DNA of 64,000 nt from an uncultured Acidobacteriia bacterium. Its GTDB lineage: Bacteria; Acidobacteriota; Terriglobia; Bryobacterales; Bryobacteraceae. Within the stretch, counting starts at the first letter, position 1. Every line of letters starts with the position of its first letter. Below the pieces are notes generated by a model. The model had not been told where the DNA came from. It was given only the letters and a program-made list of their open reading frames with translations, and made no database searches. Made by a program: the position numbers and the translations under genes. The stretch spans positions 41,806 to 105,805 of the forward strand of contig CAIQWJ010000065.1 in assembly GCA_903875575.1 (NCBI GenBank), read 5' to 3'. Shown here one piece after another: positions 63,836-64,000 of the stretch.

Positions 63836-64000
63836 TTAGGCTGCGGATGCCACTCTTAAGCCGGAATTTGGTTTGATGGGGTCCTGATTTTCCCATGCGC
63901 CGGGGAATTGGATGCGTTCTTTTGCGCAAGCCACGATGCCGCGGGCGTCAGACAGCATGGTTTTGCGGTTGACTGCGGCCTTGACCTGCGAGGTTGAAAA
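63836..64000 (-). CDS. 3' end of an unidentified gene (continues beyond the window)
   Basis: On the minus strand an open frame of 54 codons runs from the window edge to a TAA at 63836-63838, reading VKAAVNRKTMLSDARGIVAC and ending PIKPNSGLRVASAA. No family is recognisable from this fragment. Support is only the open frame and natural-looking residue use. Confidence 0.5.
   Translation of the reverse strand, partial: FSTSQVKAAVNRKTMLSDARGIVACAKERIQFPGAWENQDPIKPNSGLRVASAA

Overview
The window is a high-GC bacterial chromosome segment, most likely from an acidobacterium of the Solibacteres/Bryobacterales type. That is an inference from the mix of a PEP-CTERM protein, a CE15-like esterase, a leaderless-looking promoter style, tight overlapping operons, TadE/TadG pilus-like proteins and an RND pump fused to its TolC partner. 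There is no rRNA and no complete mobile element. One tRNA (Pro, CGG) is present.

Layout. (1) 26-6795 is a bidirectional cluster around a CarH/LitR-type B12 photoreceptor repressor. To the left run DUF1475, DUF2062 and DUF1295 membrane proteins; to the right run a fatty-acid desaturase, an FAD oxidoreductase, a DUF1365 protein and a cyclopropane-synthase-like methyltransferase. This is probably light-controlled membrane-lipid modification. (2) 6761-10636 holds a Ser/Thr kinase with its PP2C phosphatase and an APC permease. (3) 10894-25236 is a housekeeping and secretory stretch: Amt, a secreted methyltransferase, a CE15 esterase, a PEP-CTERM protein, an M20 peptidase, the ybbP/ybbA-tesA synteny block, a receiver protein, a transpeptidase, a family-5 uracil-DNA glycosylase, an M24 peptidase and DUF167.

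(4) 25248-42939 is an accessory defence island. A leftward four-gene operon encodes a DrmD-like SNF2 helicase, a 1640-aa DNA methyltransferase, a 2118-aa DruE/DrmA-DrmB-like DUF1998 helicase and a UvrD-like helicase with a RelE-like N-terminus. This combines DISARM class 1 parts with a Druantia-type giant helicase. At its left edge two genes are truncated against each other: the first 45 codons of an mbfA-like iron exporter and the C-terminal half of a Dna2/Upf1-like helicase-nuclease. This marks a deletion or insertion scar.

(5) 42940-43846 is a 0.9-kb non-coding, G-poor boundary with a 21-bp tandem repeat. (6) 43847-48769 is a housekeeping operon: larC, metG, tatD and polyprenyl diphosphate synthase. 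(7) 48951-56142 carries tadE, tadG-like, an O-antigen-ligase-like protein, a decayed membrane protein plus XRE regulator, efp, tRNA-Pro, a glycoside hydrolase and a zinc-ribbon SDR protein. (8) 57100-63764 is an autoregulated TetR-adaptor-RND/TolC efflux operon. The 3' end of an unidentified gene closes the window.
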